Below are positions 61,766 to 64,000 of a stretch of 64,000 nucleotides of DNA, in pieces. The stretch is taken from positions 3,188,679 to 3,252,678 of the forward strand of contig NZ_OESQ01000001.1 of assembly GCF_900240245.1 (NCBI RefSeq), read 5' to 3'. This DNA is from Lachnoclostridium edouardi. GTDB lineage: Bacteria > Bacillota > Clostridia > Lachnospirales > Lachnospiraceae. Numbering within the stretch: position 1 is the stretch's first letter; each line of letters opens with the position of its first letter. The notes beneath the pieces are model-generated. The model was not told the origin of the DNA and did no database searches. It saw nothing but the letters and a program-made list of their open reading frames with translations. Made by a program: the position numbers and the translations under genes.

Positions 61766-62956
61766 ATGGAATATATGGATATAGAAAAAAGAATTCAGTT
61801 ATATGACAGAGGGTATGCCGCTATTGATCTGGACGCCATAGAAAGCAATATGAAAGCCATGAGAGATCATTTGTCTCCCGGAGCGGGAATAATGGGAGTA
61901 GTAAAGGCGGACGGCTACGGACACGGGGCAGTGTGGGCGGCTAGGGTTATGGATTCTTATGTTCAGGGGTATGCAGTTTCCACTGTGGACGAGGCGTTGA
62001 TTTTAAGAAGACACGGCATAAAGAAAAATATTCTGGTGCTGGGAGTAGTGGGAGAAAGCCGGTATAATGAGGTGCTGGACAATGAAATCAGAATCGCCAT
62101 GTTCCAGTATGATAAAGCGAAACTGTTTTCCCACTATGGGGCGGCCAGAAAGAAAACAGGATATATTCACCTGGCTGTAGATACAGGAATGAGCAGAATC
62201 GGCATGAGACCTGACTTGGAATCAGCTGAAACGGCAAAAAAAATATGGGAGCTGCCTTTTGTGGAGACAGAGGGGATTTTTACTCATTTTTCCAGGGCTG
62301 ACGAGACAGACAAAAACTGTTCACAGCAGCAGCTTTTAAAATTTACTTCATTTGTAAATATGCTGGAGAACCTGGGCGTACATATTCCTATAAAGCATTG
62401 TTCTAACAGCGCGGGAATTATAGATTTAAAGCAGGCCCATATGGATTTAGTCAGGGCGGGAATTTCTATTTACGGTTTGTACCCTTCTGACCAGGTGGAC
62501 AGGGAGGCGGTTCCCCTAAAGCCGGTTATGAGCTGGAAAAGCTATGTAGTTTATGTAAAAACTATAGAGCCGGGCACCCCTGTCAGCTACGGAGGAGCCT
62601 TTGTGGCAAAAGCACCTACCAGGGTAGCCACCATTCCCATTGGATATGCTGACGGATATTCCAGAAGCTTATCAGGAAAGGGGCAGGTGTTAATCTGCGG
62701 ACAAAGAGCGCCGGTTTTAGGGCGGGTATGCATGGATCAGATGATGGTGGATGTAACTCATATTCCTGAGGCCAGGGAGGGGAGTACAGTGACTTTGCTT
62801 GGAAGAGACGGGGAGGAAGAGATTACAGCTGAGGAAATGGCAGAATCAGGGGGAGGCTTTCACTATGAAATTTTGTGTTCTGTAGGAAAGCGGATGCCCA
62901 GAGTGTATTATAAAAAAGGGAAAGCTATAGATTGTAAAGATTATTTTTCTGAATAA
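61766..62956 (+). CDS. alr: Alanine racemase
   Basis: The 396-residue protein has the PLP-lysine motif MGVVKADGYGHGAVWAARV, the barrel GYIHLAVDTGMSRIGMRP, the catalytic Tyr loop GTPVSYGGAF and RVCMDQMMVDVT. It makes D-alanine for cell wall. GGAGGAAGG precedes the ATG. It is 24 bp after nnr, as in many Firmicutes, where alr and mazF follow acpS. Confidence 0.95.
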   Translation: MEYMDIEKRIQLYDRGYAAIDLDAIESNMKAMRDHLSPGAGIMGVVKADGYGHGAVWAARVMDSYVQGYAVSTVDEALILRRHGIKKNILVLGVVGESRYNEVLDNEIRIAMFQYDKAKLFSHYGAARKKTGYIHLAVDTGMSRIGMRPDLESAETAKKIWELPFVETEGIFTHFSRADETDKNCSQQQLLKFTSFVNMLENLGVHIPIKHCSNSAGIIDLKQAHMDLVRAGISIYGLYPSDQVDREAVPLKPVMSWKSYVVYVKTIEPGTPVSYGGAFVAKAPTRVATIPIGYADGYSRSLSGKGQVLICGQRAPVLGRVCMDQMMVDVTHIPEAREGSTVTLLGRDGEEEITAEEMAESGGGFHYEILCSVGKRMPRVYYKKGKAIDCKDYFSE

Positions 62957-63128
62957 CATCCCACAGGAAAACGTCATATGATGAAGTAGGCCGTTTTCTC
63001 CAGCCGGTTTTAAAACCAGGCGGAGAGGGACGTCAGAATATGGCGAAACCAGTCGCATTTTTCTGGAATAGGCTGTCTGAAAGCAGGCAATACTAAAGAC
63101 AGGAAAACGATTGACGGAGTGTGAGATT

Positions 63129-63476
63129 GTGATAATCAGACGAGGTGATATTTATTATGCGGATTTAAGGCCTGTAGTTGGCTCTGAACAGGGTGGGGTC
63201 AGGCCGGTTCTTATTATACAAAATGACATTGGAAATAAACACAGCCCCACAGTAATCTGCGCAGCTATAACCTCCAGAATGAATAAGGCAAAGCTGCCCA
63301 CTCATGTGGAACTGGATACAAAAAAGTGCGGCATGGTCAAAGACTCGGTAATTCTTTTAGAGCAGCTGAGAACTATTGACAAGCAAAGGCTGAGAGAAAA
63401 AATATGTCATATAGATGAAGAACTTCAGGAAAAAGTGGACTATGCGCTGATGGTCAGCCTGGAACTTGATACATAG
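63129..63476 (+). CDS. mazF: MazF/PemK-family endoribonuclease toxin (EndoA type)
   Basis: The 115-residue protein has [46 protein letters not shown], the MazF/EndoA active-site region, and [17 protein letters not shown]. It would cleave mRNA at a short sequence. The GTG at 63129 is chosen: GGAG is 9 bases upstream; TTG at 63111 lies before that site. It stands behind alr as in Bacillus, but no MazE (EndoAI) gene is visible in the 172-bp gap upstream. Confidence 0.9.
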   Translation: MIIRRGDIYYADLRPVVGSEQGGVRPVLIIQNDIGNKHSPTVICAAITSRMNKAKLPTHVELDTKKCGMVKDSVILLEQLRTIDKQRLREKICHIDEELQEKVDYALMVSLELDT

Positions 63477-63578
63477 TCTGGGGAAAGGCAAAGTTTAGCG
63501 AAAAAAGCCTGAATTTACAAGGGATTGACGAAAAAAGGCAAATCTGTTATATTGCTATAGGTACTTACAATTTTAAGA

Positions 63579-63630
63579 GAGGGTGTTGCAGCATTTTTGT
63601 TTACAGGTTTAGGCATTGCGCGGCGCCCTC
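63579..63630 (+). promoter_or_regulatory. Conserved-looking hairpin upstream of the CNNM/CorC-like gene
   Basis: GAGGGTGTTGC (63579-63589) pairs with GCGGCGCCCTC (63620-63630) through 11 bp including G-T wobbles, about 50 bases before the next start codon. It may be a leader structure that controls the gene. I could not match it to a known riboswitch. Confidence 0.4.
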
Positions 63631-63678
63631 TTTCAGTCTGTGGAAAAACGGATGGGATACAAAGGAGAAGAAAAAATT

Positions 63679-64000
63679 ATGGACGGCGATTATTCGGGGT
63701 GGAGAATAGGAGCAGTGTTTTGCGCTCTTTTGCTGGAGGCAGCCTTATACGGCTTTGGCTCGGCAATTCAGAATGTAGACGAGGAGGCCTTAGAGGAGGA
63801 AGCAGAAAAGGGAAGCAGAAAAGAAAAGGATTTGCTTTCCATAGTGAACAGACCAGGCAGGTTTGTCCATACAATACAGACATATACTGCAATTCTTTAT
63901 GTTGCAACAGGGGCTTACATATTTGGAGGGCTGATTTTTGGCTCCCTGCCTTCCTGGAAAGTTCTTCTAAGAGGGGCGGCGGCTATTATACTTTTTGTCA
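63679..64000 (+). CDS. CNNM/CorC-like transporter, N-terminal part cut by window edge
   Basis: The ATG at 63679 with AAAGGAGAAG upstream opens a frame that runs off the window end after 107 residues. It begins with a membrane helix (RIGAVFCALLLEAALYGFGSAIQNV) that matches the DUF21 domain start of hemolysin C-like proteins, then an acidic loop EEEAEKGSRKEKDLLSIVNRP, and further helices (YTAILYVATGAYIFGGLIFG). Family members move Mg2+ or similar ions, using a C-terminal CBS/CorC domain not visible here. Confidence 0.7.
   Translation, partial: MDGDYSGWRIGAVFCALLLEAALYGFGSAIQNVDEEALEEEAEKGSRKEKDLLSIVNRPGRFVHTIQTYTAILYVATGAYIFGGLIFGSLPSWKVLLRGAAAIILFV

Noticed and set aside
62957..63110. MazE-like antitoxin in the open frame ending SESRQY
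   Set aside because: The frame has no start codon with a ribosome site, apart from an internal ATG giving 18 residues, and shows no RHH pattern.
63480..63678. Known riboswitch class in front of the CNNM/CorC-like gene
   Set aside because: I could not match the hairpin to the M-box, yybP-ykoY or NiCo consensus, so only an unassigned leader hairpin is reported.
1..64000. CRISPR arrays or cas genes
   Set aside because: No run of three or more short direct repeats with regular spacers and no cas-like protein was seen on either strand. The repeat pairs at 9959-10059 and 14598-14683 have only two copies each.

Overview
The window looks like the chromosome of a Gram-positive anaerobe of the Lachnospiraceae (Clostridium cluster XIVa type). 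Pointers are the dgt-dnaG-rpoD-trmK-nif3 order, meso-diaminopimelate dehydrogenase, a two-gene SUF (sufC-sufD/B) locus, a Csp-like S8 protease, a bacterial-type RNase P RNA, AGGAGG-type ribosome sites, and Tn4451-like accessory genes (TnpV, TnpW, large serine recombinases). The species cannot be fixed from sequence reading alone.

Region 1 (1-8.2 kb): the right end of an IS200/IS605-type element with a structured 3' RNA region; a GntR regulator divided by a matching palindrome from a tripartite tricarboxylate transporter (tctC-tctB-tctA) and an HpcH/HpaI aldolase; two tRNA-Leu genes; diaminopimelate dehydrogenase; and sufC plus a SufB/D-type scaffold gene.

Region 2 (8.2-36.8 kb): a Csp-like subtilase gene is cut into two halves by a 26.9-kb mobile element. 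The same five bases (CATGA) lie at both junctions and the protein reading frame is restored exactly when one copy is removed. The element carries a small ribbon-helix-helix protein, TnpV, a PBECR4-type protein, a MobA/MobL relaxase with an IncQ-like oriT, a plasmid-like block (RepA_N initiator with iteron-like repeats inside it, DnaC-like ATPase, ParM with a small partner), a long redox cargo, a STAND NTPase with TPR repeats, TnpW and two overlapping large serine recombinases at its right end. The cargo runs from a LysR regulator through a nitroreductase, three predicted lipoprotein flavodoxins, a DUF4405 multi-histidine membrane protein, two MATE exporters, a cytosolic flavodoxin, an aldo-keto reductase with ferredoxin clusters, an alpha/beta hydrolase, a cupin, a carboxymuconolactone-decarboxylase-like protein and an iron alcohol dehydrogenase. 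Two gene fragments inside it show past rearrangement. The lipoflavodoxins together with the DUF4405 protein suggest an uncharacterised surface electron-transfer or electrophile-reduction system.

Region 3 (36.8-50.3 kb): housekeeping genes dgt, dnaG, rpoD, trmK, nif3-like and a uridine-kinase-like gene; a RelB/DinJ antitoxin with only a C-terminal scrap of a PIN toxin; an oligopeptide ABC transporter operon; and the RNase P RNA gene.

Region 4 (50.3-64 kb): a MarR-MATE pair; a second, identical copy of tRNA-Leu(CAG); pyrBI preceded by an 11-codon leader peptide and a terminator hairpin (a probable attenuator); a cell-wall-repeat protein; a Y-family polymerase operon that overlaps a convergent ABC-F ATPase; and the rex-acpS-nnr-alr-mazF run ending in a CNNM/CorC-like protein cut by the window edge.
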